Positions 1 through 8,292 of a DNA stretch of 64,000 nt are shown piece by piece. The notes under the pieces were generated by a model. The model worked only from the letters and a program-made list of their open reading frames with translations. It was not told the origin of the DNA and searched no databases. This DNA is from Olsenella sp. SW781 (lineage in GTDB: Bacteria > Actinomycetota > Coriobacteriia > Coriobacteriales > Atopobiaceae). The stretch spans positions 1 to 64,000 of the forward strand of contig NZ_SJOU01000008.1 in the NCBI RefSeq assembly GCF_012027725.1, given 5' to 3'. The translations under genes and the position numbers were made by a program. Positions within the stretch are counted from its first letter, which is position 1; the number at the start of each line of letters is the position of its first letter.

Positions 1-71
1 AAACCCGGGGCCGAGGGCAAGGCCCGCCCCGGACTCCCCGAGAGAAATAGCCCGTCCCCGAATCACCCGCA
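1..71. other. Window edge, palindrome-relic sequence
   Basis: No gene is visible. The stretch at about 38-63 (GAGAGAAATAGCCCGTCCCC) resembles one arm of the long palindrome at 26178-26289 (GAGAGGGAAAACCCGTCCCC), so it may be the right half of a related element cut by the window edge or degraded. Confidence 0.35.
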
Positions 72-662
72 TCACAGACACGCGTCTGCGATGCGGCGAC
101 GCAGGTCGTCGATGCCCTGACCGGTCTCCGAGGAGGTCACGACCACCTGGTTGCGCTCGATGCCGAGCTGCCGTGCGATGGCAGCTGCCTGCTGCGTCTG
201 CTTGGAGCGCCCGAGCTTGTCGGCCTTGGTGAGCGCCACCACGAAGGGAAGGCCGCTCTCGCGCAGGAAGCCCACCATCTCGTGGTCGAGCCGCTGGGCG
301 TCATGCCTGATGTCGACGAGCGCAATCACGAGGTTGAAGCTGCGCTCCTGCGCAAAGTAGCCGGAGATGAGGTCCGCCCAGCGCTGCTTCTCCTTCTGGG
401 ACACCTTGGCAAAGCCGTAGCCGGGCAGGTCGACGAAGCGAATGCCGTCCACCTCGAAGAAGTTGATGTTCGCCGTCTTTCCCGGCGTGCTCGAGACCTT
501 AACGAGGCCCTTGCGGTTGAAGAGCTTGTTGAGCAGGGAAGACTTGCCGACGTTGGAGCGGCCGGCAACCGCGACCTCGGGCGTGGTCGACTCGGGAAGC
601 TGCGCCACAGTGCCATAGGAGGCCTCGAAGCGCGCGGTCTGGTAGTTGATGCTGCCAGCCAT
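72..662 (-). CDS. engB: Ribosome biogenesis GTPase EngB/YsxC
   Basis: A 196-residue TRAFAC-class GTPase of the EngB/YihA/YsxC family, needed in known bacteria for late assembly of the 50S ribosomal subunit. The G motifs are in order: G1 GRSNVGKS at residues 34-41, G2 region STPGKT near 58-63, G3 DLPG at 78-81, G4 TKAD at 145-148 and G5 TSSE near 177-180. The ATG at 662 is chosen because GAAAGGA lies just upstream and it gives the usual family length; an in-frame extension to 866 would run through a repeat-rich gap and adds no recognisable domain. Confidence 0.95.
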   Translation of the reverse strand: MAGSINYQTARFEASYGTVAQLPESTTPEVAVAGRSNVGKSSLLNKLFNRKGLVKVSSTPGKTANINFFEVDGIRFVDLPGYGFAKVSQKEKQRWADLISGYFAQERSFNLVIALVDIRHDAQRLDHEMVGFLRESGLPFVVALTKADKLGRSKQTQQAAAIARQLGIERNQVVVTSSETGQGIDDLRRRIADACL

Positions 663-726
663 GACGGTCCTTTCTCGATGCGATGCGATGACCCATTGTA
701 CTTTGAGCCGGGTGCCGTCGGACTGT

Positions 727-955
727 GCAGTCAGGGGGATAGTGCGAAGAAACGCGGCTCTGGGACGCAATCGGGGGGATAGTGGGAAGGTGTTTTGCCC
801 TCTCGCGAAGTAGGGGCCGAAGGCGCAACTGGCCTTTTGCGGGGAGAGCGCCCGTCCCGGATGCAAAATCTGGCCTCGAAGCCATAGAATGGCTTCACAC
901 TATCCCCCTGATTGCACAAGCCGCGTCAAGTTTTTCGCACTATCCCCCTGATTGC
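727..955. repeat. Four copies of a 22-bp ATAGTG repeat, two direct and two inverted
   Basis: Copies of GCARTCAGGGGGATAGTG plus SGAA lie at 727-748 and 767-788, and reverse-complement copies at 894-915 and 934-955. The two pairs face each other across about 105 bp, so the region 727-955 can fold as a long hairpin or cruciform. It fills the 307-bp gap between the divergent engB and the kinase-like gene, and ends four bases before the kinase-like gene's Shine-Dalgarno sequence. The same family recurs at 63008-63275. Confidence 0.8.
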
Positions 956-969
956 GCAGAGGAGGCCTC

Positions 970-1785
970 ATGGGAAACGGCGCCTTCGTCAAGACGGCCG
1001 GCTTCGGCGACAACCTGCCGGGCGAGGCGGCCGCCCTGCGCTGGCTCGCGGAGGCGGAGCCGCTCGGCGGCATCCGCGTCGTGCGCGTGCTGAGCGTGAC
1101 GGAGGAGGAGCTCGTCGAGGAGCGCGTCGAGACGGGCGCCCCCTCGGCGTCGGCCGCCCGCAGGATCGGTGCGGCGCTCGCCCGGACGCATGCGGCCGGC
1201 GCGCCCTGGTTCGGCTGCGCCCCCGCGGGGTGGTCGGGCGACCCGTGGTGCGGCCGGGCGCGCACCCCCTATGTCTCGCGTGATGGCGCGTCGGATGCCT
1301 GGGGCCCGTTCTTTGCCGAGCACCGCATCATGAACTACGTGCGCGTCCTCGTTGACCGGGGGGACTTCGACAACGGGGAGGCCGCGGTGCTAGAGCGGGT
1401 GGCTGGACGGCTCGCTTCGGGGGAGTACGACGCCCCGCAGCCCGCGCTCGTGCGCGCGGCGGGCCTCCCGTGCGCCCGGCTGCACGGAGACCTCTGGGCG
1501 GGGAACGTGCTTTGGGATGCAGGGCGTGACGCGCCCACCGGAGGTGTCCTCATCGACCCGATGGCCTACGGTGGCCATGCCGAGACCGACCTCGCGATGC
1601 TCGCGCTCTTTGGCTATCCGTTCCTCGACGAGGTGATCGCGGGATACGACGAGGTGTCGCCCCTTGCGGACGGATGGCGGGAGCGGGTGGGCATCCACCA
1701 GCTGGCGCCGCTGCTCCTGCACTGCGTGCTCTTCGGCGGCTGGTATCTCGCCGAGACCATGGCGGTGGCGCGGCGCTACGCATGA
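970..1785 (+). CDS. Fructosamine kinase family protein
   Basis: A 271-residue protein of the fructosamine-3-kinase/aminoglycoside phosphotransferase-like fold. The catalytic loop reads RLHGDLWAGNVLW near residue 175, with the metal-binding LIDP and the HAETDLAML segment following at about 195-210, as in the family. Members phosphorylate the sugar part of glycated amines so that the adduct breaks down; the substrate here is unknown. The ATG at 970 follows GAGGAGG at 958-964; an upstream in-frame ATG at 952 has no ribosome binding site and lies in the repeat. It is convergent with the MFS gene downstream. Confidence 0.85.
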   Translation: MGNGAFVKTAGFGDNLPGEAAALRWLAEAEPLGGIRVVRVLSVTEEELVEERVETGAPSASAARRIGAALARTHAAGAPWFGCAPAGWSGDPWCGRARTPYVSRDGASDAWGPFFAEHRIMNYVRVLVDRGDFDNGEAAVLERVAGRLASGEYDAPQPALVRAAGLPCARLHGDLWAGNVLWDAGRDAPTGGVLIDPMAYGGHAETDLAMLALFGYPFLDEVIAGYDEVSPLADGWRERVGIHQLAPLLLHCVLFGGWYLAETMAVARRYA

Positions 1786-1800
1786 CCCTCAGCCGGGAAT

Positions 1801-1871
1801 AGCATGCATTCTGCCCGGAGAGGACGGGATGCGCCCAGTTGGCGAGAAGAACCTCGCGCAGAATGCATGCT
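1801..1871. terminator. Inverted repeat between convergent genes
   Basis: A perfect 14-bp inverted repeat (AGCATGCATTCTGC at 1801-1814, its complement at 1858-1871) encloses a 43-nt loop that contains GGCGAGAAGAAC. It lies between two convergent genes, so a role as a bidirectional terminator is plausible. There is no clear T-run. Confidence 0.5.
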
Positions 1872-1889
1872 GCGCGGCGCCTGCCCCGC

Positions 1890-3086
1890 CTATGCGCGTC
1901 CGCGCCGCGCGAGCGCCCACGTGCTGATGACGGTCTGGGCCACGAGCGCAACGCCGGCGCAGGTCCAGAGCGCGAGGTAGCCGCCGGCGCCGATAGCGAT
2001 CTGCCCGAGCACGGACCCCACGCCGCCGCCCGCAAAGACGCCGAGGCCGATGAGCCCCGTGCAGAGCCCCGTCTGGGACGGGTCAACGTCCATCGAGAGC
2101 GAGACGAGCGTGGGCTGGACGAGGATGTACCCGAGTCCCAGGCAGGCCGCGGCGCCGAGCGCGGGGGCCCACGAGCCGGTCAGCGCGGACGCGGCGAGGA
2201 GGATGACGGCGCAGAGCCCCGAGACCTCGCCCACCTGAATCACACGCAGCAGGCCACCGCCCGCGCCGATGCGGCCCGAGATGGTTCCGCCCACGAGGCA
2301 GGCGATGCCGTAGAACATCATGAGCAGGCCGGAGGCGGTGGGGGAGAGTCCGCACCGCTCTGCGAGGAACGTCCCCATGAAGCCATAGACGCCGAGGTAG
2401 ATAATGCCGGTCGAGCAGGCGGTGAGGTAGATTGCGCGCCCCTGCCGGAAGAAGAGGCGGACGGCGCGCTCGAGGAAGTCCCGAGCCTCGCCCAAGGGCG
2501 AGCGCTGTCCCTCGGCCGGGGGCAGGGCCTCGGCAATTCCGCGCAGGCGCAGCAGGCCAAGCCATGCGAGCAGCCCGAGCACGCCAAACGAGACAAAGGC
2601 CGCCCGCCAACCCACGAGGTCCGTGATGATGCCGCCGAGTCCCGCGGAGAGCCCCTGCCCGGTGAAGGTGATGCCCATGAGCAGGCCGACGGCGCCGGCT
2701 CGCTCCTCGGCTGGGATGACGTCGCCGACGAGCGCCTGCGAGACCGATATGATGCCTGCCGCAAAGCAGCCGGTGAGGATTCGCGCCGCCACGAGAAGCT
2801 CGAGCGTCGGGGCGGCGGCGCACACGACCGTGCTTATCGCCAGCCCCAGGACGATGACGCGCAGCAGCCGCTGGCGACCGACGCGGTCCCCGATGGCGCC
2901 GCAGACCGGCTGAAGCATGCCGTAGGGGACGAGGTACGCCGTGAGCACCACGGCAGCGACGGACGGTGCCACGGCGAGCGTCTGGGCGATTGCGGGCAGC
3001 GCCGGCGAGACGAACCAGTTGTCCGCTGCCGAGACCAGCCCGCAGAATCCCAGCGTGACGACGACGCCCCTCTGATTGACCGTCAT
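1890..3086 (-). CDS. MFS drug/metabolite transporter
   Basis: A 398-residue hydrophobic protein with about 12 predicted membrane segments and the major facilitator layout. The cytoplasmic loop after segment 2 reads GAIGDRVGRQRLL, a good match to the family's G-x-x-x-D-R-x-G-R-R signature, and a segment near the middle resembles motif C of drug antiporters. Substrate cannot be told from sequence. The ATG at 3086 is preceded by GGAGGGGGT at a good distance; an ATG at 3104 has none. Confidence 0.88.
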   Translation of the reverse strand: MTVNQRGVVVTLGFCGLVSAADNWFVSPALPAIAQTLAVAPSVAAVVLTAYLVPYGMLQPVCGAIGDRVGRQRLLRVIVLGLAISTVVCAAAPTLELLVAARILTGCFAAGIISVSQALVGDVIPAEERAGAVGLLMGITFTGQGLSAGLGGIITDLVGWRAAFVSFGVLGLLAWLGLLRLRGIAEALPPAEGQRSPLGEARDFLERAVRLFFRQGRAIYLTACSTGIIYLGVYGFMGTFLAERCGLSPTASGLLMMFYGIACLVGGTISGRIGAGGGLLRVIQVGEVSGLCAVILLAASALTGSWAPALGAAACLGLGYILVQPTLVSLSMDVDPSQTGLCTGLIGLGVFAGGGVGSVLGQIAIGAGGYLALWTCAGVALVAQTVISTWALARRGRA

Positions 3087-3127
3087 GGGTACCCCCTCCA
3101 GCACTCATTTTCGACAGTCAACCATAA

Positions 3128-3212
3128 CGCAACGCGCGCCACTGGCGTCAGGTTTGTTTGGCACGCCGGGGCGGCGTGCCAAACAAACCTGACGCCAGTG
3201 GCGCGCGTTGCG
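3128..3212. repeat. Perfect 40-bp palindrome, GTCAGGTTTGTTTGG family
   Basis: The arms 3128-3167 and 3173-3212 are exact reverse complements around a 5-nt loop. The arm core is GCCACTGGCGTCAGG followed by TTTGTTTGGCACGCC. The element ends one base before the stop codon of the minus-strand AlbA_2 gene and lies between it and the MFS gene. It can act as a strong RNA hairpin on either strand. Confidence 0.95.
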
Positions 3213-3213
3213 C

Positions 3214-4458
3214 TCAGGACGTGCGGAGCAGCGCGTCCACGAGGGCGTTGTCCTCCGGGTCGGGCGACCCCAGCGGCAGGCCGCACGCTTCGAAGAAGTG
3301 GCTGCCGGCGAACTGCCGCGCGCGGAAGGTGTCGTGCGCGCCGTCGTCGAGGTAGCGGACGCGCGAGAGGCAGTCGGTCGTGGCGCAGTAGAGCACGCCA
3401 TGGCGCTCGGCGTAGGCGAGGTAGGTCTTGTCGTTCGACCAGAGGGTCACTCCCGCCATGTTCTCAAGCTCGTACGCCACGGCGTACTCGCGCCACGCGA
3501 TGCCCCGGGCGCGCGCGTAGCGGTCGAGCAGCGAGGCCATCCTCGTCACGCGGCCGAGGGTCGCGGGCGCGTCAATGAGCCGGGCGTCCACGGCAGGTGG
3601 GAAGAGCGCGCGAGATGCCAGCACGCCGAGGGCGGCCTCGCGCTCCTCGCCGGCGAGAAGAACGGCGGGCACCGAGAGCTTGATCGACTCGTCCGGAAAG
3701 AGCTCGATGGCGGAGTGCGGGACCACCGTCTCGTCACGCGCCGGGATGCGGAAGACGAGGCTGTCGTGCGCGTGCTGGACGCGGCAGCCGAGCCCCTGGC
3801 GCGCGAAGGCGCGACGCATGGCTCGTGCGTGCTCGCCGTCCTTCTCGCGCGAGAAGGAGTCGCCGGTCATGCGGCCCATGCGGAAGAGGTAGAGGTTGAA
3901 GAGCGGCAGCCCGTCGTCGCCCATGGGGTAGTGGACGGTCCGCTTGCAGAACATTCGGACCTCGAGGCGCCGGCGCGTGGCCTTGTCATAGAGGTCGACG
4001 AGCGCGGTGCCGGCGGCAGGCCCCGAGGTCGAGCCCTCGCGGATCTCAACGACGCCGTCCGCCACGTAGGGAGGGAAGTCGCCTTCGAAGACCTGAACGA
4101 GGATGACGCCCTGATTGGGTGCGGCCGGGTCGGGCACGAAGCGCGCGTCGAAGCGCGGGGCGGGGGAGACGTGGCGCCGACAGAGCTCGCCGATGGTCTG
4201 GCTGACGTCGGCCTTGGGGCGCGGCACCGGGCAGACGTCCTTCTCGGCATCCGAGACGCCGATGACGAGCCAGCCGCCGCGTGAGTTGGCGAACGACGCC
4301 ACCACCTTGGGTATTTTCCTGCGCACGCTTGGCGAGAAGGACTGCTTGAACTCTAGGGCAAAGCCTTCCTCGTAGTCCGCGAGCTGCGCGAGGTCGGCGT
4401 ACTCCACGTCCGCGAGCTCCTTGGGCATGCCCTGCCTATCACGAAACGGGCTGAACAT
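3214..4458 (-). CDS. AlbA_2 (Schlafen-type) domain protein
   Basis: A 414-residue protein with an N-terminal AlbA_2 domain: residues about 30-75 contain EGFALEFKQSFS and VVASFANSRGGWLVIGVSD, the pattern of this DNA-binding/Schlafen-like fold found in many bacterial regulators and defence-associated proteins. The C-terminal two thirds match nothing I recognise; there is no HATPase or helix-turn-helix that I can see. The start at 4458 follows AGGAGG. It is on the same strand as helD upstream but separated from it by a 111-bp palindrome, so they are probably separate units. Confidence 0.75.
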   Translation of the reverse strand: MFSPFRDRQGMPKELADVEYADLAQLADYEEGFALEFKQSFSPSVRRKIPKVVASFANSRGGWLVIGVSDAEKDVCPVPRPKADVSQTIGELCRRHVSPAPRFDARFVPDPAAPNQGVILVQVFEGDFPPYVADGVVEIREGSTSGPAAGTALVDLYDKATRRRLEVRMFCKRTVHYPMGDDGLPLFNLYLFRMGRMTGDSFSREKDGEHARAMRRAFARQGLGCRVQHAHDSLVFRIPARDETVVPHSAIELFPDESIKLSVPAVLLAGEEREAALGVLASRALFPPAVDARLIDAPATLGRVTRMASLLDRYARARGIAWREYAVAYELENMAGVTLWSNDKTYLAYAERHGVLYCATTDCLSRVRYLDDGAHDTFRARQFAGSHFFEACGLPLGSPDPEDNALVDALLRTS

Positions 4459-4528
4459 GGGGCCTCCTAGGGGGACGGCGCCATTCCGCTGATGGTGGTG
4501 TCACAAGCAGCGTAGCACGTTCTTGGCG

Positions 4529-4639
4529 TGTGCCGCTGGCGTCGGGCTTGTGCCACTGGTGTCAGGTTTGTTTGGCGCGCCGCCCCGGCGCGCCAAACAA
4601 ACCTGACACCAGTGGCACAAGCCCGACGCCAGCGGCACA
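4529..4639. repeat. Perfect 53-bp palindrome with two tandem units
   Basis: The arms 4529-4581 and 4587-4639 are exact reverse complements around GCCCC. Each arm holds two tandem modules, TGTGCCGCTGGCGTCGGGCT and then GTGCCACTGGTGTCAGG with a TTTGTTTGGCGCGCC tail. A further unpaired module (GACCCGACACCAGCGC) follows toward 4656. The element sits just downstream of the helD stop codon. Confidence 0.95.
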
Positions 4640-4656
4640 GACCCGACACCAGCGCG

Positions 4657-6777
4657 TTAGCCCAGCAGCGGCGTGAGCGGGCCCTGGGCGAGCACGGTCA
4701 CGCGGTGCATCGCGCGGGAGAGCGCGGTGTAGAGGCGTCGGCGCGCGAGCGGGGTGTCCGGGTAGACCTCGGCCTGCGCGTCGGGCACGATCACGTGGTC
4801 GAACTCCAGCCCCTTGGCCACGCGCAGGGAGAGCAGCACCACGCCGGAGGCGGGCAGATCGGAGTTCTTGCCCAGCACGCAGACGGCGTCTCCGAGCTGC
4901 TTTGCAAGCCAGCTCACGCGCGCGTCCGACTCGGCGATGACGGCCGTGAGGCCCTCGCCGGGCTCCGCCACGGCGGCTCGCAGCGCCTCGAGGTAGGCGT
5001 CCTTCTCGTCAAACGCCCGGACGTCGGGCTTGACGCCGGCGCGCTGCACGGAGGTGAGGCGCCTGCGCTCGTCCGGCTCCAGAAGGCCGCAGAAGAGCTC
5101 GGTGATCTCCGGCGAGGAGCGGTAGCTCGTGAGCAGGCGGCACTCGTCCACGCTTCCATGGCTTGCGCGGAAGATCTCCGCGATCCGCGGGAACGTGGCC
5201 GTGCCCTCCATGATGGCCTGGTGCTCGTCTCCCAGGAGCAGGAAGTGCGCGCGCGAGAAGTGCCGCGCGAGCACCATGAGCTGGGCCTCGGTGTAGTCCT
5301 GAACCTCGTCCACCATGACGAAGCGCGCAGACTTGTCGCCGGTGCCGGTGAAGAGCAGCCGCAGGTAGAGCCACTCGGTCGCGGACAGGGCGTGCTGGCC
5401 GAGCAGGCGCATGCCGATGCGGTCGAAGCGGATCCACGAGAGGCGCTCGATCTCGTCGTGCGCGCCCGCGTAGCGCTGCTCCACGAGGCGGCGCGCGTAG
5501 GCGGCGACCTCGTCGTCATCGTCGGGGGAGATGGTCTCGCCGAAGACCTCCACCTGCTGCTCGACGTCCATCTCGAGCATCTCCTCCTGGACCTCGTCGC
5601 TCTTCGAGAGCTGCGTGAAGCGCCGCTCCAGCCGGTCGTGGAGCTCGTCCTTCACAAGAGCGGTGAAGCGGGGTCCGACGGGGAACTGCGAGAACTTTTC
5701 CGCCGCGCCCTGGACCTGGCCCGCCTTGAGGAGGACCTCCCCCGCGAAGCGGATCTCGCGCAGGTCGTCCGGCTCGAGCGCGAGCTCGGCGACGGCCTCG
5801 TCCAGGCGGCGCAGGGACTCCGGCGCGGTGTCCACCCCGAGGTCGCGCTCGCCCGCGCCCTGCGCCTCGACGAAGGCGCGCCAGGTGAACGTCTGCGGGT
5901 TGGCCTCGCCCATCGAGGGTAGGACCGTGTCGATGTAGTGCTCGAAGACGTCGTTGGGCGTGAAGAGCCAGACCTGGTCGGGCGAGAGGGTCTTGCGCTC
6001 CTGGTAGAGCAGGTAGGCGATGCGCTGCAGCAGCACAGACGTCTTCCCGGAGCCCGCGATGCCGTTGACCAGCAGCACGGGGACGTCCTCGTGCCGCACG
6101 ACCTCGTTCTGCTCGCGCTGGATCGTGGCCGTGATGGCCTGGAGCTTCTCGGTGTGGTGCTTCTTGAGGGCGCCCAGCAGGAGCGAGTCCTGGATGGCGA
6201 TGGTGGTGTCGAAGTAGGAGTTGAGCTGGTCGCGCACGATGTCGAACTGCCGGCGCAGGGTCAGGTTCACGGTGCGGACCTTGCCGTCCACCTCGTAGCT
6301 CGTGGGCCCCATCTCCTGGTTGTAGTAGGTCTCGGCGACGGGGGAGCGCCAGTCCACCACGAGCGGGCGGCTGCGCTCGTCGGTCATGCCCGCGGTGCCG
6401 ATGTAGACGTCGCGCGGGGGGCGCCCCGGGCGCATCTCGAGCGTGACCTTGGCAAAGTAGGGTTGCATGAGCAGCAGCATCACGCGGCGGAGCTTGTCCA
6501 CGTTGAAGTCGTGGTACTGGTTGTAGGCGTCGATGACGGAGTTCAGCGTCTCGATGGCGGCGAGCGTCTCGATGGTCTCGTCGGCGCCGCCGAAGTCCAG
6601 GCGCACCTCCTCGCTCATGGCGATGAGGTCCTGCTTGGCGCCCTGGTGGTTGGACTCCAGGTCCTGGGATATGTCGTCGCGGATCTTGAGGAGCTTGGCG
6701 TAGAGCTCCGTGAGGTGGGCCTGCTCCTGCTGGAAGATCGGGTCGTCGCCGTGGGCGACGTCGACGCTCTCGGGCAT
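4657..6777 (-). CDS. helD: HelD-type helicase-like ATPase (UvrD superfamily)
   Basis: A 706-residue superfamily 1 protein. The N-terminus (about 1-70) is rich in long helical, charged sequence as in the coiled-coil arm of HelD. Walker A reads GIAGSGKTS near residues 237-245 and the Walker B/Q-rich segment DEVQDYTEAQ lies around 480; the C-terminal RecA-like fold ends with AKGLEFDHVIVPDA and YTALSRAMHRV. HelD proteins of Gram-positive bacteria pull stalled RNA polymerase off DNA and recycle it. The start is preceded by CGCAACGGAGGGAGC. It is divergent from the gene at 6944. Confidence 0.88.
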   Translation of the reverse strand: MPESVDVAHGDDPIFQQEQAHLTELYAKLLKIRDDISQDLESNHQGAKQDLIAMSEEVRLDFGGADETIETLAAIETLNSVIDAYNQYHDFNVDKLRRVMLLLMQPYFAKVTLEMRPGRPPRDVYIGTAGMTDERSRPLVVDWRSPVAETYYNQEMGPTSYEVDGKVRTVNLTLRRQFDIVRDQLNSYFDTTIAIQDSLLLGALKKHHTEKLQAITATIQREQNEVVRHEDVPVLLVNGIAGSGKTSVLLQRIAYLLYQERKTLSPDQVWLFTPNDVFEHYIDTVLPSMGEANPQTFTWRAFVEAQGAGERDLGVDTAPESLRRLDEAVAELALEPDDLREIRFAGEVLLKAGQVQGAAEKFSQFPVGPRFTALVKDELHDRLERRFTQLSKSDEVQEEMLEMDVEQQVEVFGETISPDDDDEVAAYARRLVEQRYAGAHDEIERLSWIRFDRIGMRLLGQHALSATEWLYLRLLFTGTGDKSARFVMVDEVQDYTEAQLMVLARHFSRAHFLLLGDEHQAIMEGTATFPRIAEIFRASHGSVDECRLLTSYRSSPEITELFCGLLEPDERRRLTSVQRAGVKPDVRAFDEKDAYLEALRAAVAEPGEGLTAVIAESDARVSWLAKQLGDAVCVLGKNSDLPASGVVLLSLRVAKGLEFDHVIVPDAQAEVYPDTPLARRRLYTALSRAMHRVTVLAQGPLTPLLG

Positions 6778-6853
6778 TGCGCTCCCTCCGTTGCGCGGAA
6801 TATCGAGCTATCAATAATACGCCATCGCGCGGGAGGCGCGTATGCCTGAAGAA

Positions 6854-6908
6854 AAGACGATTTATAATTTCGTCCTCAAAGTATCAGTACGAAATGTAAA
6901 ATCGTCTT
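6854..6908. promoter_or_regulatory. 20-bp inverted repeat, candidate operator/promoter
   Basis: The arms 6854-6873 and 6889-6908 match at 18 of 20 positions as reverse complements (AAGACGATTT plus A-T-rich core, then TTTCGT) around a 15-nt spacer. The left arm contains a consensus TATAAT at 6863-6868. The site is 36 bp ahead of the gene at 6944 and is one of the few AT-rich spots in the region, so it probably holds that gene's promoter and an operator. Confidence 0.6.
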
Positions 6909-6943
6909 ACAATCGTGATGGAAGGCGTACGAAACGAGGAGCC

Positions 6944-8197
6944 ATGGTCATTCGAGAGACGCCCACGACAGAGTTCAAGGAGGCGGTCACGCCGACGTTC
7001 CTCAAGACGGTGAGCGCGTTCGCAAACTACGGGACCGGGCGCATCGTTTTTGGCGTCAATGACAACGGGATGTGCGTTGGCATTGACGACCCGGTTTCCT
7101 CGTGCCTGCGGATCGAGAACATGATCAATGACAGCCTCGACCCCATCCCCCGGTACGCGCTTGAGCCTGACGAGGCGGCGGGGACGGTGACGCTCACCGT
7201 CTACGAGGGCCCGGACAAGCCCTATCGGAGCAAGGGGAGGGCGTATCGGCGTGGAGACTCGGCAACGATAGAGGTCGACCGTCTCGAGTACGGCAGGCTG
7301 GTGCTTGAGGGGAGCAATCGGACATATGATGAGTTGCCGTCTGCCCGCCAGGACGTATCGTTTTCCCTGCTGGAGAGAAAGCTCTCAAAAAGCCTCGGCA
7401 TCGAGGCCCTGAGTAGGGATGTCCTTCTCACGCTTGGCCTGCTTAACAAGGACGGGTACACCAACGCTGCCGCACTTCTTGCGGACGAGAACGACTTTCC
7501 CGGCGTCGACATCGTCAGGTTCGGGGATAGCGGGGACGTGATCTATGACCGAGAGACCCTCGTGGGAATCTCGGTGCTGGAGCAAATCGACCGAGCCGTT
7601 GAGATGTTCGTCCGCTATTACTGCTACGAGCGGGTGGAGGGGACCACAAGGAAGCTCCTGTCCCGCGTGCCGCGCGAGGCGTTTCGCGAGGCGCTGGCGA
7701 ACGCCCTTGTCCACCGAACGTGGGACGTTCGGGCAAACGTTCAGGTTGCCCTGTACGAAAACCGCATTGTGGTGACGTCGCCCGGCGGGCTTCCCTCGGG
7801 CCTGACCGATGAGCAGTATCTCTACGGCCAGGTCTCCCTGCTGAGAAACCCGGTGTTGGCGGAGGTGTTCTTCAAGCTCGATTACATCGAGAAGTTTGGT
7901 ACGGGCATCACCCGAATCAGAAGGTCGTATCAGGGATCGGTTGCCCAGCCCGTCTTTGACCTGCGCGATGGCTTTATCTCGGTAACGCTTCCTGTCATGG
8001 ATGCGTTCGAGGGAACCGAAGACGAGAGGAGCGTTCTCAAGACCCTCGGAGGGGGACGCGTCCTCGCACGTCGGGCGATCGAGGATGAGGCGCACCTCAG
8101 TCGCGCGCGTGCGCTCGCGGCGCTTGACGCGCTTGTGTCAAAGGGGGCCGTGCTCAGGCTCGGTGAGGGGCGGGCAACAAGGTACGCACGGCCCTAG
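6944..8197 (+). CDS. AlbA_2 plus RecG-like C-terminal ATP-binding regulator
   Basis: A 417-residue protein with an N-terminal AlbA_2 domain (ETPTTEFKEAV and TVSAFANYGTGRIVFGVND, residues about 5-45) and a HATPase_c_4 region (REALANALVHRTWDVRANVQ through NPVLAEVFFKLDYIEKFGTGI, about 225-320). A short winged-helix-like segment follows. This layout is common in proteins annotated as putative transcriptional regulators or, misleadingly, ATP-dependent DNA helicases. The ATG at 6944 has GAGGAG upstream; an ATG at 6842 would place the inverted repeat inside the coding region. Self-regulation through that repeat is my inference. Confidence 0.8.
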   Translation: MVIRETPTTEFKEAVTPTFLKTVSAFANYGTGRIVFGVNDNGMCVGIDDPVSSCLRIENMINDSLDPIPRYALEPDEAAGTVTLTVYEGPDKPYRSKGRAYRRGDSATIEVDRLEYGRLVLEGSNRTYDELPSARQDVSFSLLERKLSKSLGIEALSRDVLLTLGLLNKDGYTNAAALLADENDFPGVDIVRFGDSGDVIYDRETLVGISVLEQIDRAVEMFVRYYCYERVEGTTRKLLSRVPREAFREALANALVHRTWDVRANVQVALYENRIVVTSPGGLPSGLTDEQYLYGQVSLLRNPVLAEVFFKLDYIEKFGTGITRIRRSYQGSVAQPVFDLRDGFISVTLPVMDAFEGTEDERSVLKTLGGGRVLARRAIEDEAHLSRARALAALDALVSKGAVLRLGEGRATRYARP

Positions 8198-8204
8198 TTA
8201 TATT

Positions 8205-8232
8205 CTGTCCGGCGGAAAGCGCGCCAGGACAG
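8205..8232 (+). terminator. Hairpin after the AlbA_2/RecG-like gene
   Basis: CTGTCCGGCG at 8205-8214 pairs with CGCCAGGACAG at 8222-8232 with one bulged base, 7 bp downstream of the stop codon. No T-run follows, so termination is probable but not certain. Confidence 0.45.
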
Positions 8233-8254
8233 TACCGTCGTGCTATCGTGTGAC

Positions 8255-8264
8255 TAAACGTTTA
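8255..8264. promoter_or_regulatory. Candidate LacI-family operator
   Basis: TAAACGTTTA is a perfect palindrome with a central CG, typical of LacI-family operators. It lies 28 bp upstream of the DUF2264 start codon. The LacI regulator at 10133-11143 has related GTAAAC/GTTTAC half-sites before its own gene. Confidence 0.5.
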
Positions 8265-8292
8265 CGAAAACCGAGACGCGGGAGGGACAGAC

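Noticed and set aside
1839-3578. A 579-codon plus-strand open frame
   Set aside because: It runs antisense through the MFS gene and the palindrome, with Arg/Ala/Gly-rich composition typical of shadow frames.
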